A DNA stretch of 64,000 nucleotides, taken from [Clostridium] symbiosum ATCC 14940. Its GTDB lineage: Bacteria > Bacillota > Clostridia > Lachnospirales > Lachnospiraceae. Under the pieces are notes generated by a model. That model was not told the origin of the DNA and searched no databases. It was given only the letters and a program-made list of their open reading frames with translations. A program made the translations under genes and the position numbers. Shown here in pieces: positions 26,401-34,183 of this stretch. The stretch lies in the NCBI RefSeq assembly GCF_000466485.1, contig NZ_KE992850.1:1-64000 (forward strand), written 5' to 3'. The first letter of the stretch is position 1, and every line of letters starts with the position of its first letter.

Positions 26401-26697
26401 ATGACAAGTAAACAGAGAGCCTATTTAAAAGGCCTGGCAATGACAATCGATCCGATCTTTCAGATTGGCAAAGCCAGTGTAACGCCGGAGCTGACCACGG
26501 CCGTGGCAGAGGCGTTGGAAGCGAGAGAATTAATCAAGCTGAGTATTTTGAAAAACTGTATGGACGACGGCAATGAGATAGCTTCAGTTCTGGCTGAGAG
26601 GACACAGTCACAGGTTGTCCAGGTAATCGGAAAAAAGATTGTACTTTACAAGCAGGCAAAGGATGAGAAAAAAAGGAAGATCGTTCTGCCTAAGTAA
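26401..26697 (+). CDS. yhbY: CRM-domain RNA-binding protein YhbY
   Basis: 98 residues. LTSKQRAYL-like opening (MTSKQRAYLKGLA), IFQIGKASVTPEL and a late VQVIGKKIVLYKQ are the CRM domain signature, including the conserved GK-type loop. It associates with the pre-50S subunit. Placed directly after obgE, as in many Clostridia. Confidence 0.94.
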   Translation: MTSKQRAYLKGLAMTIDPIFQIGKASVTPELTTAVAEALEARELIKLSILKNCMDDGNEIASVLAERTQSQVVQVIGKKIVLYKQAKDEKKRKIVLPK

Positions 26698-26718
26698 AGA
26701 AAGGAGTCCGGACAGGCC

Positions 26719-27327
26719 ATGAAACAAATCGGAATTATGGGAGGAACCTTTGATCCAATCCACGTGGGACATCTGATGCTCGGGCGTCAGGCCTTCGAAG
26801 AGTATGGACTGGACTCGGTCTGGTATATGCCTTCAAAGACTCCGCCCCATAAGAAAGATCACAGAATCACTTCTTCCAAAGACCGCTGTGCCATGGTGTC
26901 GGCGGCAATCGAAGAGATTCCATATTTCTGCCTTTCAGATTTTGAAATAAAAAGAACGGCGGGATATACCTATACCGCGGATACGCTGCGCCTTCTCAGG
27001 GAAGAATATCAGGATACTGAATTTTACTTTATTGTAGGCGCCGACTCTATCCACGATATTGAAAAATGGTACCATCCAGAGTATGTACTTCAGGCCGTTA
27101 CATTCCTGGCTGCAGACCGGGAAAGCGAAGAACAAAAGCGTTCACTGGATACCCAGATACGGTATCTGGAACAGAAATACGGGGCGAAAATCCGGAGGCT
27201 CCACTGTATGGAGATGGATGTGGCATCAGCCGTAATCCGCGAACGAATTGCATCCGGCGAGCCGGTGAAAGGGATGATTCCCGACGCGGTGTACCGGTAT
27301 ATAAAACAACATGGACTTTACTGCTGA
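26719..27327 (+). CDS. nadD: Nicotinate-nucleotide adenylyltransferase
   Basis: 202 residues. Contains the nucleotidyltransferase signature GGTFDPIHVGHLML and SKTPPHKK; the usual ISST-x-IR motif appears here as VASAVIRERI. It makes nicotinate adenine dinucleotide from NaMN and ATP in NAD synthesis. AAGGAG precedes the ATG. The next gene, yqeK, is its usual neighbour. Confidence 0.95.
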   Translation: MKQIGIMGGTFDPIHVGHLMLGRQAFEEYGLDSVWYMPSKTPPHKKDHRITSSKDRCAMVSAAIEEIPYFCLSDFEIKRTAGYTYTADTLRLLREEYQDTEFYFIVGADSIHDIEKWYHPEYVLQAVTFLAADRESEEQKRSLDTQIRYLEQKYGAKIRRLHCMEMDVASAVIRERIASGEPVKGMIPDAVYRYIKQHGLYC

Positions 27328-27350
27328 CAGCTTCTGACAGGGAGGCAATG

Positions 27351-28166
27351 ATGAACACAGAATCAACAAACGGGACACCGAATCCGAAACCGAAGAAGTC
27401 CGGTAAAAAAAGTATAAAAAATATTTTAAAGCAGGCGGCTTATGAGGCGGAAAACCAGGAATTTATAAGAATCCGAGGGCACCTGAAAGAGAAACTGAAT
27501 CCGATGCGTTACGAGCATACGCTGGGCGTTTCTTTTACCTGCATTTCACTGGCTATGCGCTATGGATATGATTTGAACAAAGCAGAGCTGGCCGGACTGC
27601 TTCATGACTGTGCCAAGCGTTATGACGAGTCGGAGATTATTAAAAAATGCCGGAATAAAGGGATTGAGCTGACAGAAAATGAGCTGAATGCACCGGCTAC
27701 CATCCATGCAAAACTGGGAGCCTGGATGGCCGAAAATAAATACGGGATTACCGATCCGGAGATTTTACAGGCTATTGCATGCCATACTACCGGGAAACCG
27801 GCCATGGGACTTCTGGACAAGATTTTGTATGTTGCAGATTATATAGAACCGAGAAGAAACAGGGCGCCTCTGCTCACTGAGATGAGAAGACTGGCATTCA
27901 CCGATCTGGACGAGGCACTTTACCAGATTATGAAAGGGATTCTTGAATATTTAAATGAATCCGGCGCTTATATAGATGAAATGACCAGAATCGCTTATGA
28001 ATATTATGATGCGGCTAGAGCATGCCGATTGGAAGAGGCTGCTTCTGCCGAGACTCTGGGAGAACTTAAGGAGGAAATACAGCAGTATGACACAGGCAGG
28101 CAAAATGGCAAAAATCGCCGTAAAAGCACTGGAAGACAAAAAAGGAGAAGATATCAGAATCATTGA
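27351..28166 (+). CDS. yqeK: HD-domain Ap4A hydrolase-type protein YqeK, with extended ends
   Basis: 271 residues from the second of two adjacent ATGs (27351), the one five bases after GGAGG. The HD core has RYEHTLGVS, LLHDCAKRYDES, HAKLGAWMA, ACHTTG and VADYIEPRRN, matching YqeK, a symmetrical dinucleoside tetraphosphate hydrolase in relatives. An extra N-terminal ~45-residue Lys-rich part precedes the core. The Arg/Lys/Gln-rich C-terminal 26 residues lie entirely inside rsfS, an unusually long 80-base overlap. Confidence 0.9.
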   Translation: MNTESTNGTPNPKPKKSGKKSIKNILKQAAYEAENQEFIRIRGHLKEKLNPMRYEHTLGVSFTCISLAMRYGYDLNKAELAGLLHDCAKRYDESEIIKKCRNKGIELTENELNAPATIHAKLGAWMAENKYGITDPEILQAIACHTTGKPAMGLLDKILYVADYIEPRRNRAPLLTEMRRLAFTDLDEALYQIMKGILEYLNESGAYIDEMTRIAYEYYDAARACRLEEAASAETLGELKEEIQQYDTGRQNGKNRRKSTGRQKRRRYQNH

Positions 28167-28440
28167 TATCCGTGATGTATCGATCTTGGCAGACTATTTT
28201 ATCATAGCAAACGGAAATAACGCCAGCCAGGTTCAGGCCATGGTTGACAGCGTGGAGGAAGAGCTTCTGAAGGAAGGGCATGAATGCCGTCAAATCGAAG
28301 GATATAATACGGCCAACTGGATATTGATGGATTATAATGATATCATTGTCCATGTATTTTCACGTGAAGACAGGCTGTTCTATGATCTGGAACGTATCTG
28401 GAGAGACGGCAAACAGATCGCAAGTATCGATGAATTATAA
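28087..28440 (+). CDS. rsfS: Ribosome silencing factor RsfS
   Basis: 117 residues from the ATG at 28087 with GGAGGAA about ten bases upstream, overlapping yqeK. AKIAVKALEDKKGEDIRIID, then ADYFIIANGNNASQVQAMVD and NWILMDYNDIIVHVFSRE are typical RsfS. Binds L14 and blocks subunit joining when nutrients are scarce. Last gene of the obg operon. Confidence 0.96.
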   Translation: MTQAGKMAKIAVKALEDKKGEDIRIIDIRDVSILADYFIIANGNNASQVQAMVDSVEEELLKEGHECRQIEGYNTANWILMDYNDIIVHVFSREDRLFYDLERIWRDGKQIASIDEL

Positions 28441-28490
28441 TTTATGGCTTGAATAATTTATTGCTAGAAACAGAATAAAAAGATTTAAAT

Positions 28491-28533
28491 CAGCAATCAG
28501 TTGACATAATATAATTATGTCAACTGATTGCTG
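28491..28533. repeat. Perfect 20-bp inverted repeat
   Basis: CAGCAATCAGTTGACATAAT, a three-base spacer (ATA), then its exact reverse complement. It lies 50 bases after rsfS and could act as a terminator, though no T-run follows on the plus strand. A REP-like copy starts 12 bases later. Confidence 0.75.
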
Positions 28534-28545
28534 CGGATTGATGGC

Positions 28546-28576
28546 GGTAGCCTGTGCGCGGAGCGTACAGGTTATC
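28546..28576 (+). repeat. REP-like palindrome, copy 5
   Basis: GGTAGCCTGTGCGC-GGA-GCGTACAGGTTATC. Conserved flanks (GATTGATGGC before, GTTTCATG after) match copies 1 and 6, so the repeat unit is longer than the stem. Confidence 0.7.
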
Positions 28577-28681
28577 GTTTCATGTAACAATATATGCTGT
28601 CTGAAGGTTGCTGTTTAATAGCAACCGTTCACAGAGCATGTCTCTCATCGGTTTACAAGTATGCAGAATAGAGGTTATATT

Positions 28682-29404
28682 ATGCCGGGATTAGGGACCG
28701 TTATAAACTGCGCCGGGGTAATCGGCGGCGGGCTTCTTGGACTGACTATAAAAAGAGGGCTGCCTGAGCGTTTCCAGAATATACTGATCCAGGCCGTCGG
28801 GCTTTGCGTTATATTTCTGGGCATCAGCGGCACATTACAGGAAATCTTTTCAGTAGGGGAGAAAGGCATCGCATCAGGGGGAACGATGATGATGATTTTC
28901 TCACTGTCATTGGGGGCGCTTTTGGGAGAGCTTCTGAATATTGAAAAACATACGGAAGAATTTGGGGAATGGATAAAAATCAAGTCGGGCAGCGGCGGTG
29001 ACACCAAATTTGTGGATGGTTTTGTCAGCACGTCCCTGACCATCTGTATCGGCGCCATGGCGGTGGTGGGAGCTATCCGGGACGGTATCACCGGTGATAT
29101 CTCCATGCTCTGTGCAAAGGCAGTTCTCGACGCCATTATTGTCTTTGTCATGGTTTCGTCTATCGGCAAAGGATGCATCTTTTCGGTAATCCCTCTGGGG
29201 CTGTTCCAGGGCGGCATCACCCTGCTGTCCCGGGTCATAGAACCTCTTCTGACAGGCCAGGCTGTCTCTAATATGTCTTTAGTCGGTTCAATGCTGATAT
29301 TCTGTGTGGGAGTCAATCTGATGTTCCATCAGAAGATTAAGGTGGCCAACATGCTTCCGGCATTGATTTTTGCCGTTATAAGCGCATTTCTGCCGTTCTT
29401 CTGA
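28682..29404 (+). CDS. DUF554 family membrane protein
   Basis: 240 residues from MPGLGTVINC at 28682 with AGAGG upstream. Six to seven hydrophobic segments, with PGLGTVINCAGVIGGGLLGL at the N-terminus and VDGFVSTSLTICIGAMAVVGAIRDG in the middle, the family signature (YdfK-like). Predicted inner-membrane transporter-like protein of unknown substrate. A terminator shared with lexA follows. Confidence 0.88.
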   Translation: MPGLGTVINCAGVIGGGLLGLTIKRGLPERFQNILIQAVGLCVIFLGISGTLQEIFSVGEKGIASGGTMMMIFSLSLGALLGELLNIEKHTEEFGEWIKIKSGSGGDTKFVDGFVSTSLTICIGAMAVVGAIRDGITGDISMLCAKAVLDAIIVFVMVSSIGKGCIFSVIPLGLFQGGITLLSRVIEPLLTGQAVSNMSLVGSMLIFCVGVNLMFHQKIKVANMLPALIFAVISAFLPFF

Positions 29405-29492
29405 AACCTTTGTGCCAAGTCACGGAAAATAAATAATACATATATTTAATAATTTAAATTAAATCGTAATAAACAAACTAATGAGAAGTTGT

Positions 29493-29553
29493 AAAGCGGA
29501 GTCTTAAGAGAAAGCAGACAGAATAATTTCTGCCGCCTCTTAATACTCCGCTT
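29493..29553. terminator. Bidirectional terminator between DUF554 gene and lexA
   Basis: AAAGCGGAGTCTTAAGAG and CTCTTAATACTCCGCTTT pair over 18 positions with few mismatches; an inner GCAGA/TCTGC stem sits in the loop. A/T runs border both sides. Confidence 0.7.
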
Positions 29554-29591
29554 TCTGTTATACGCTGCCGCTGCGCAATGAGGTGAGGCTG

Positions 29592-30206
29592 TTACATTAA
29601 CCGGAACAATCCTATTACCTTGCCCAGGATCTGGACCTCATCAAGGATAATCGGATCCATGGATGCGTTCTGCGGCTGCAGACGGAAACGGCCCTTTTCC
29701 TTATAGAATGTCTTGACTGTGGCAGAGTCATCCACCAGCGCTACGACAATCTCGCCATTTCTTGCAGTATCCGCTTTTGCTACAATGACACGATCTCCAT
29801 TATAAATTCCGGCATCTATCATGCTGTCGCCCTTTACTTTGAGCATAAAAATCTCTTTATTAGGAAGCATCTCCACAGGGATCGGAAAATAATTTTCAAT
29901 GTTCTCCTGGGCAAGAATCGGCGCACCGGCAGCCACGGTACCCAGCAGCGGCACATTGACGACTTCGCGGCGCGCTAGGTTAAAGGTGTCGTCAATAATC
30001 TCAATCGTACGCGGCTTGGTGGGATCCCGCCGGATATAGCCGTTCTTCTCAAGCTGCTCCAGGTGAGAATGGACGGAAGAAGTGGACTTAAGCCTGACTG
30101 CTTCGCAGATTTCACGAACGGCCGGCGGATATCCCTTCTTTAAAATAGTTTTTTTGATATATTCTAAAATTTCTCTCTGTTTATCAGTGATTTTACCCTG
30201 TGCCAT
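29592..30206 (-). CDS. lexA: LexA repressor
   Basis: 204 residues from the ATG at 30206, preceded by GAGGAGG. The N-terminal winged helix reads REICEAVRLKSTSSVHSHLEQLEKNGYI. The S24 peptidase domain has the self-cleavage pair A93-G94 (TVAAGAPI), nucleophile S128 (GDSMID) and K165 (SATVKTFY). It represses SOS genes until RecA-stimulated self-cleavage. Divergent from the yneA-like gene, with several LexA-type boxes in between, so both are expected to be DNA-damage controlled. Confidence 0.97.
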   Translation of the reverse strand: MAQGKITDKQREILEYIKKTILKKGYPPAVREICEAVRLKSTSSVHSHLEQLEKNGYIRRDPTKPRTIEIIDDTFNLARREVVNVPLLGTVAAGAPILAQENIENYFPIPVEMLPNKEIFMLKVKGDSMIDAGIYNGDRVIVAKADTARNGEIVVALVDDSATVKTFYKEKGRFRLQPQNASMDPIILDEVQILGKVIGLFRLM

Positions 30207-30230
30207 ATATGTACCTCCTCTATTGATATA

Positions 30231-30357
30231 ATAGTAACATATGTTCGAAAAAAATGCAAACCTTTGTTCGCTTTTTTTGCGTAAAACCATTGACAAACAC
30301 ATGTTCGTTTACTATAATAAAATTACGGAAAAGAACAAATGTTTGGAACATAGATTC
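30231..30357. promoter_or_regulatory. Divergent lexA/yneA-like promoters with five LexA-box-like sites
   Basis: The plus promoter is consensus: TTGACA (30290-30295), 17-base spacer, TATAAT (30313-30318). The lexA promoter reads TTGCAT (30254-30259) and TACTAT (30231-30236) on the minus strand with 17 bases between. Five near matches to GAAC-N4-GTTC lie at 30235-30246, 30258-30269, 30295-30306, 30333-30344 and 30346-30357, each one or two bases off. One is inside the lexA promoter spacer and one inside the yneA-like promoter spacer. Confidence 0.8.
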
Positions 30358-30380
30358 GTTTTACCAAGGAGGACACGGGG

Positions 30381-30692
30381 ATGAAAAAGGGGATTTTAGT
30401 TTTACTTGTTCTGATTGCAATATTAAGCTCAGGTTTTTTCGGCCACAATCTGATGCAGGCCATGGCCGAGGAGGAAGCGGCGGTCAGCTATAGCAAATAT
30501 TATACCAGCATACGTCTGGAAGAAGGCGACACGCTCTGGAAGCTGGCCGAAAGATATAACAATCATTCGGAGAAGAGCATGGAAGCCTATGTGCGCGAAT
30601 TGAAGAGCATGAACTGCCTGATAGACGACACAATTCATGCAGGGAATTATCTGACGGTCACTTATTATAAGGCAGAACCGGAAGATTATTAG
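30381..30692 (+). CDS. yneA: YneA-like LysM cell-division inhibitor
   Basis: 103 residues. One N-terminal membrane helix (~4-24) is followed by a LysM domain (IRLEEGDTLWKLAERYN through YLTVTYY, ~43-96). This layout and the position opposite lexA match YneA, the SOS-induced Gram-positive protein that delays division. GGAGGA precedes the ATG. The gene is under a consensus promoter carrying LexA-box-like sites. Its stop codon touches a MITE-like repeat. Confidence 0.85.
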   Translation: MKKGILVLLVLIAILSSGFFGHNLMQAMAEEEAAVSYSKYYTSIRLEEGDTLWKLAERYNNHSEKSMEAYVRELKSMNCLIDDTIHAGNYLTVTYYKAEPEDY

Positions 30693-30887
30693 TTACTGTT
30701 CACACGGTTGTGTTCTGCGAGGTGTTTTCGTGCGTATTTTGCACGAAAATTCCGAGTTACACGGCGCGACGCGATGAACAGTGAACTTTTTCACCACAAT
30801 CAACGGCGTTTTTTTGCCGTTTCTGTGCATCGCAAAGCGTGTTATTGTTTACATCATGCCGCTTTTTGGCATGATGTGAACAGTGAC
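30692..30887. mobile_element. MITE-like element, longest copy
   Basis: 196 bases with terminal inverted repeats GTTACTGTTCAC and GTGAACAGTGAC (11 of 12). Inside are a perfect TTTTCGTGC-GTATTTT-GCACGAAAA hairpin (30725-30749), and a GTTTACATCATGCC/GGCATGATGTGAAC hairpin near the right end. No coding potential. It fills most of the 300-base gap between the yneA-like gene and dcd; the rest holds the dcd upstream region. Confidence 0.65.
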
Positions 30888-30992
30888 ATTATTAAACGGA
30901 CGTAAGCCGGGTAGCTTCAGAATTGATAGAAATCAATCAGATTTTATGATATACTTCCCTATAAAAGATAAAATGGAAAGGGAGAGTGAATT

Positions 30993-31514
30993 ATGATACT
31001 ATCGGGCCAGGAGATCAAAAAGCATATGGGAAAGGAAATTATTATTGAGCCTTTTGACGAGAAGAGAATTAATCCCAACAGTTACAATCTGTCACTCGCT
31101 GGAGAACTTTTGGTTTATGATAATCACGTTCTAGACATGAAAGAGCCGAATCCCGTCTCGCGTATCATTATTCCTGAGGATGGCCTTTTACTGGAGCCGA
31201 ACAGATTATATCTGGGACGGACAAATGAATATACCAGCACCAGCCGTTATGTTCCCATGCTGGAGGGACGTTCCTCCACCGGGCGTCTGGGCCTGTTCAT
31301 CCATGTTACGGCCGGATTCGGGGACATAGGATTTTCCGGTTACTGGACTCTGGAAATTTTCTGTGTACAGCCGGTCAGAATCTATCCCAATGTTGAGATT
31401 TGCCAGATTTATTACCACGATATCGACGGCGAGTATGAATTGTACAAAAGCGGTAAATACCAGAACAACACGGGAATACAGCCAAGTTTAATGTATAAAG
31501 ATTTTGAGAAGTAA
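30993..31514 (+). CDS. dcd: dCTP deaminase
   Basis: 173 residues. Characteristic INPNSYNLSLAGELLVY, EGRSSTGRLGLFIHVTAGFGD and GYWTLEIF (catalytic Glu) segments of the Dcd/dUTPase trimer family. Converts dCTP to dUTP, or to dUMP if bifunctional; sequence alone does not tell which. AAAGGGAGAG precedes the ATG. Confidence 0.93.
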   Translation: MILSGQEIKKHMGKEIIIEPFDEKRINPNSYNLSLAGELLVYDNHVLDMKEPNPVSRIIIPEDGLLLEPNRLYLGRTNEYTSTSRYVPMLEGRSSTGRLGLFIHVTAGFGDIGFSGYWTLEIFCVQPVRIYPNVEICQIYYHDIDGEYELYKSGKYQNNTGIQPSLMYKDFEK

Positions 31515-31570
31515 TCTGACGGCGGTACGGTTTGTCTGCACAAGATGTTTGAGGAATGGAGAGCACACTC

Positions 31571-32242
31571 GTGGTTGAAGTTTATTATATAGAAGATGAT
31601 GAAAATATCGCGCAGGCGGTGAAAGAATATCTGTATGAAAAAAATTGTATCGTTTCGGTCTTTGCAACAATTACAGATGCGAAGAAGGCGATTACGAATC
31701 ATTTGCCTGCCATTGTACTGGTAGACTGGAATATGCCGGATGGCCGAGGCGATATGCTGTGCAGCTGGATACGATCCAGGTGGCGGGAACTGCCGGTTAT
31801 CTTTTTGACTGTCCGGGGCGATTCCAATGATATTGTTTCAGGATTCAGGAAGGGAGCGGACGATTACGTAGTAAAGCCATTCGAGCTGGAAATTCTGTAT
31901 TCCCGCATATGTGCGCTGCTGCGCAGGGCAGGAAACGTATCAGGCCAATATCTCACCTGCGATCGAATCTCGCTCGACCAATCCGGGATGATGGTTTTTT
32001 TGGGGGAAGAGGAGATTAGCCTGAGTCAGCCGGAATATCAGGTTCTATTGCTTCTGATGCGGAATAAGGGGAAAACAATAACCAGAGAAAGACTGCTCGA
32101 ACAGGTATGGGACTGTAATGGCAGTTTTGTGAATAATAATACTCTTACCGTTACAATTAAGCGCCTGCGTGAGAAGCTGCATCAGCCGTTATGCCTGAAA
32201 ACAGTCAGGAGCTTCGGATACCGTATGGAGGATACCTTATGA
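31571..32242 (+). CDS. OmpR/PhoB-family response regulator
   Basis: About 223 residues from a GTG at 31571 with GGAGAG eight bases upstream; an ATG at 31556 would add five residues and cannot be excluded. The receiver domain has the acidic pair IEDDEN, phospho-acceptor Asp in VLVDWNMPDG and the Lys in YVVKPFE. The C-terminal winged helix ends with TVTIKRLREKL and RSFGYRM. It is coupled by an ATGA overlap to the kinase and followed by an ABC exporter, so it most likely controls that exporter. Confidence 0.92.
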   Translation: MVEVYYIEDDENIAQAVKEYLYEKNCIVSVFATITDAKKAITNHLPAIVLVDWNMPDGRGDMLCSWIRSRWRELPVIFLTVRGDSNDIVSGFRKGADDYVVKPFELEILYSRICALLRRAGNVSGQYLTCDRISLDQSGMMVFLGEEEISLSQPEYQVLLLLMRNKGKTITRERLLEQVWDCNGSFVNNNTLTVTIKRLREKLHQPLCLKTVRSFGYRMEDTL

Positions 32243-33432
32243 TTGGCAGAAAAAATGCGGGGGTATTTATTGCTCTCATTATGTCGGCTGGTCTGATTGC
32301 ATCCTCCCTTACCGCCGTTTTCGTGGCAGGATTTTATAACCGCAGGCAGTTTCAGATGATAAGCAGCGTGAGCAGTGCAATTATAGAGGAGGATCCGGCA
32401 CTGGAACCGTCCATACTGTCGGCTCTGAAGGCGTATAAGAACCAAAAATCCCGGTATGCAGAACCGGAATATGAAAATGTACTTACTGCCTATGGGTACC
32501 GGCAGTCTGATTTCATAAATCCCCTGTATCAATATGTGCTTCTGCTTGCTGTGGCAGGTTTTACAGCAGGCAGTTTTTTATTTCTTGCCGTTTTTATAAC
32601 CTGGCGCAAGAAGGAAGAATTGCGTATACAGACAATGGCCGAAGCGCTTGAAAAAATCAATTCCGGCAGTCCGGACCTCGTCTTGGAGGCGGGGGAAGAC
32701 AGTTTTTCAAAACTGCAGGATGAGATATATAAAACAGTTACAATGATGCATCAGACAAGAGAGTCCGCACTGGAGGAAAAACAAAATTTTGCGGAAAATC
32801 TGTCCAATATTGCCCATCAGCTCAAAACTCCCGTAACGGCCATTTCACTTTCAGCCCAGATGATGGAGACACATCCGGATAAGAATTATCCTGCACAAAT
32901 ACAAAAGCAGATAAAAAGACTGATACACTTGGAGGAGTCTCTGCTGCTCCTGTCGCGCCTTGACGCCGGAACCCTTTTCCTGGAGAAAGAGGCTGTGGAT
33001 GTCTTCACCGTTCTTACTCTGGCTGCCGACAATCTGCAGGAGGTATTTTCCGAAGCGGATGTATCGCTGAATATCCCCGAAGCGGGTGAAGTGGAAATCA
33101 CGGCTGATTTAGACTGGACAATGGAAGCGGTGATGAATCTGCTGAAAAATTGCATGGAATATTCTCCGGCTGGAGGAACTGTCCATTGCTCCTATGGTCA
33201 AAATGAACTTTACACGGAAATACTCATCTGGGATGAGGGGAAGGGGTTTCAAAGAGAGGATATCCCCCATCTTTTTGAACGGTTTTATTGTGGCCAAAAT
33301 GCTAAAAAGAATGGTATCGGCATTGGCCTTTCCCTTGCAAGAGAAATTATTGAACGTCAAAACGGCACGATACGGGCCAGCAATATTCCAGATGGCGGAG
33401 GATGTTTTGAAATCCGCTTTTACAGTCACTGA
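32239..33432 (+). CDS. Membrane sensor histidine kinase
   Basis: 397 residues from the ATG at 32239. Two membrane helices (~10-32 and ~97-121) enclose a ~65-residue outer loop; no classic HAMP. H-box with phospho-acceptor H193 (NIAHQLKTPVTA), N-box LLKNCMEYSP, and G-boxes DEGKGF and GIGIGLSLARE. Partner of the preceding regulator. The short outer domain suggests that it senses the membrane, a small peptide or the cognate ABC transporter rather than a large ligand (inference). Confidence 0.92.
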   Translation: MIGRKNAGVFIALIMSAGLIASSLTAVFVAGFYNRRQFQMISSVSSAIIEEDPALEPSILSALKAYKNQKSRYAEPEYENVLTAYGYRQSDFINPLYQYVLLLAVAGFTAGSFLFLAVFITWRKKEELRIQTMAEALEKINSGSPDLVLEAGEDSFSKLQDEIYKTVTMMHQTRESALEEKQNFAENLSNIAHQLKTPVTAISLSAQMMETHPDKNYPAQIQKQIKRLIHLEESLLLLSRLDAGTLFLEKEAVDVFTVLTLAADNLQEVFSEADVSLNIPEAGEVEITADLDWTMEAVMNLLKNCMEYSPAGGTVHCSYGQNELYTEILIWDEGKGFQREDIPHLFERFYCGQNAKKNGIGIGLSLAREIIERQNGTIRASNIPDGGGCFEIRFYSH

Positions 33433-33445
33433 GCTGTCACTTTGG

Positions 33446-33482
33446 CCTGTTATAATGAAACTGCATTAAGTATTATAACAGG
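33446..33482 (+). promoter_or_regulatory. Putative promoter/operator of the ABC exporter
   Basis: A perfect 11-base inverted repeat, CCTGTTATAAT and ATTATAACAGG, spaced by 15 bases. The left arm contains a consensus TATAAT (33451-33456), but the -35 region (ACTGAG) is poor, as in promoters needing an activator. Likely target of the response regulator just upstream. Confidence 0.55.
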
Positions 33483-33496
33483 ATAGGAGAAGATGT

Positions 33497-34183
33497 GTGG
33501 AAATATTAAGATGTGAGAATTTAAATAAGGTATACGGGTCCGGAGATAACCGGGTAGTTGCTCTGGAACAAATCAATATTGCAGTCAACAAGGGAGAGTT
33601 TGTTGCGATTGTAGGCGCATCCGGTTCCGGGAAATCTACGCTGCTTCATATTCTCGGCAGTGTGGATAAACCTACGGAGGGAAGAGTAGTGGTGGAGGGG
33701 AGGGATATCTCTTCTTTAAGCCCGGCGCAATCTGCCATATTCAGGCGCAGGAAGGTGGGACTGGTTTATCAGTTCTATAACCTGATCCCTACGCTCACTG
33801 TCAAAAATAATATACTGATGCCGCTTTTACTGGATAAAAAGAAACCGAACCTGGAATATTTTGATGAGGTTGTAAATTCCTTAGGACTCTCTGATAAACT
33901 GGAAGCACTTCCAAACCAGTTATCCGGGGGACAACAGCAGAGGACCGCGATTGCCAGAGCACTAATCTACCGTCCGGCGCTGCTTTTGGCCGATGAGCCT
34001 ACCGGTAATCTGGACCGGAAAAATTCTAAGGAAATTATGGATATGTTAAAGCTGTCGAACCGCAACTTGAAGCAGACGATACTATTGATTACGCATGATG
34101 AAAATATTGCGCTGGAAGCGGACCGTATCGTTACGATAGAGGATGGGCGTATCATCCGTGATCAGAAACGGGGTGGCAGATAA
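33497..34183 (+). CDS. ABC transporter ATP-binding protein, linked to the two-component system
   Basis: 228 residues from a GTG start with AGGAGA. Walker A GASGSGKSTL, Q-loop LVYQFYNLI, signature LSGGQQQR, Walker B LLLADEPTGNLD and H-loop ITHD, all typical of MacB/BceA-like ATPases. Its stop shares bases with the permease start (TAATG). Confidence 0.94.
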   Translation: MEILRCENLNKVYGSGDNRVVALEQINIAVNKGEFVAIVGASGSGKSTLLHILGSVDKPTEGRVVVEGRDISSLSPAQSAIFRRRKVGLVYQFYNLIPTLTVKNNILMPLLLDKKKPNLEYFDEVVNSLGLSDKLEALPNQLSGGQQQRTAIARALIYRPALLLADEPTGNLDRKNSKEIMDMLKLSNRNLKQTILLITHDENIALEADRIVTIEDGRIIRDQKRGGR

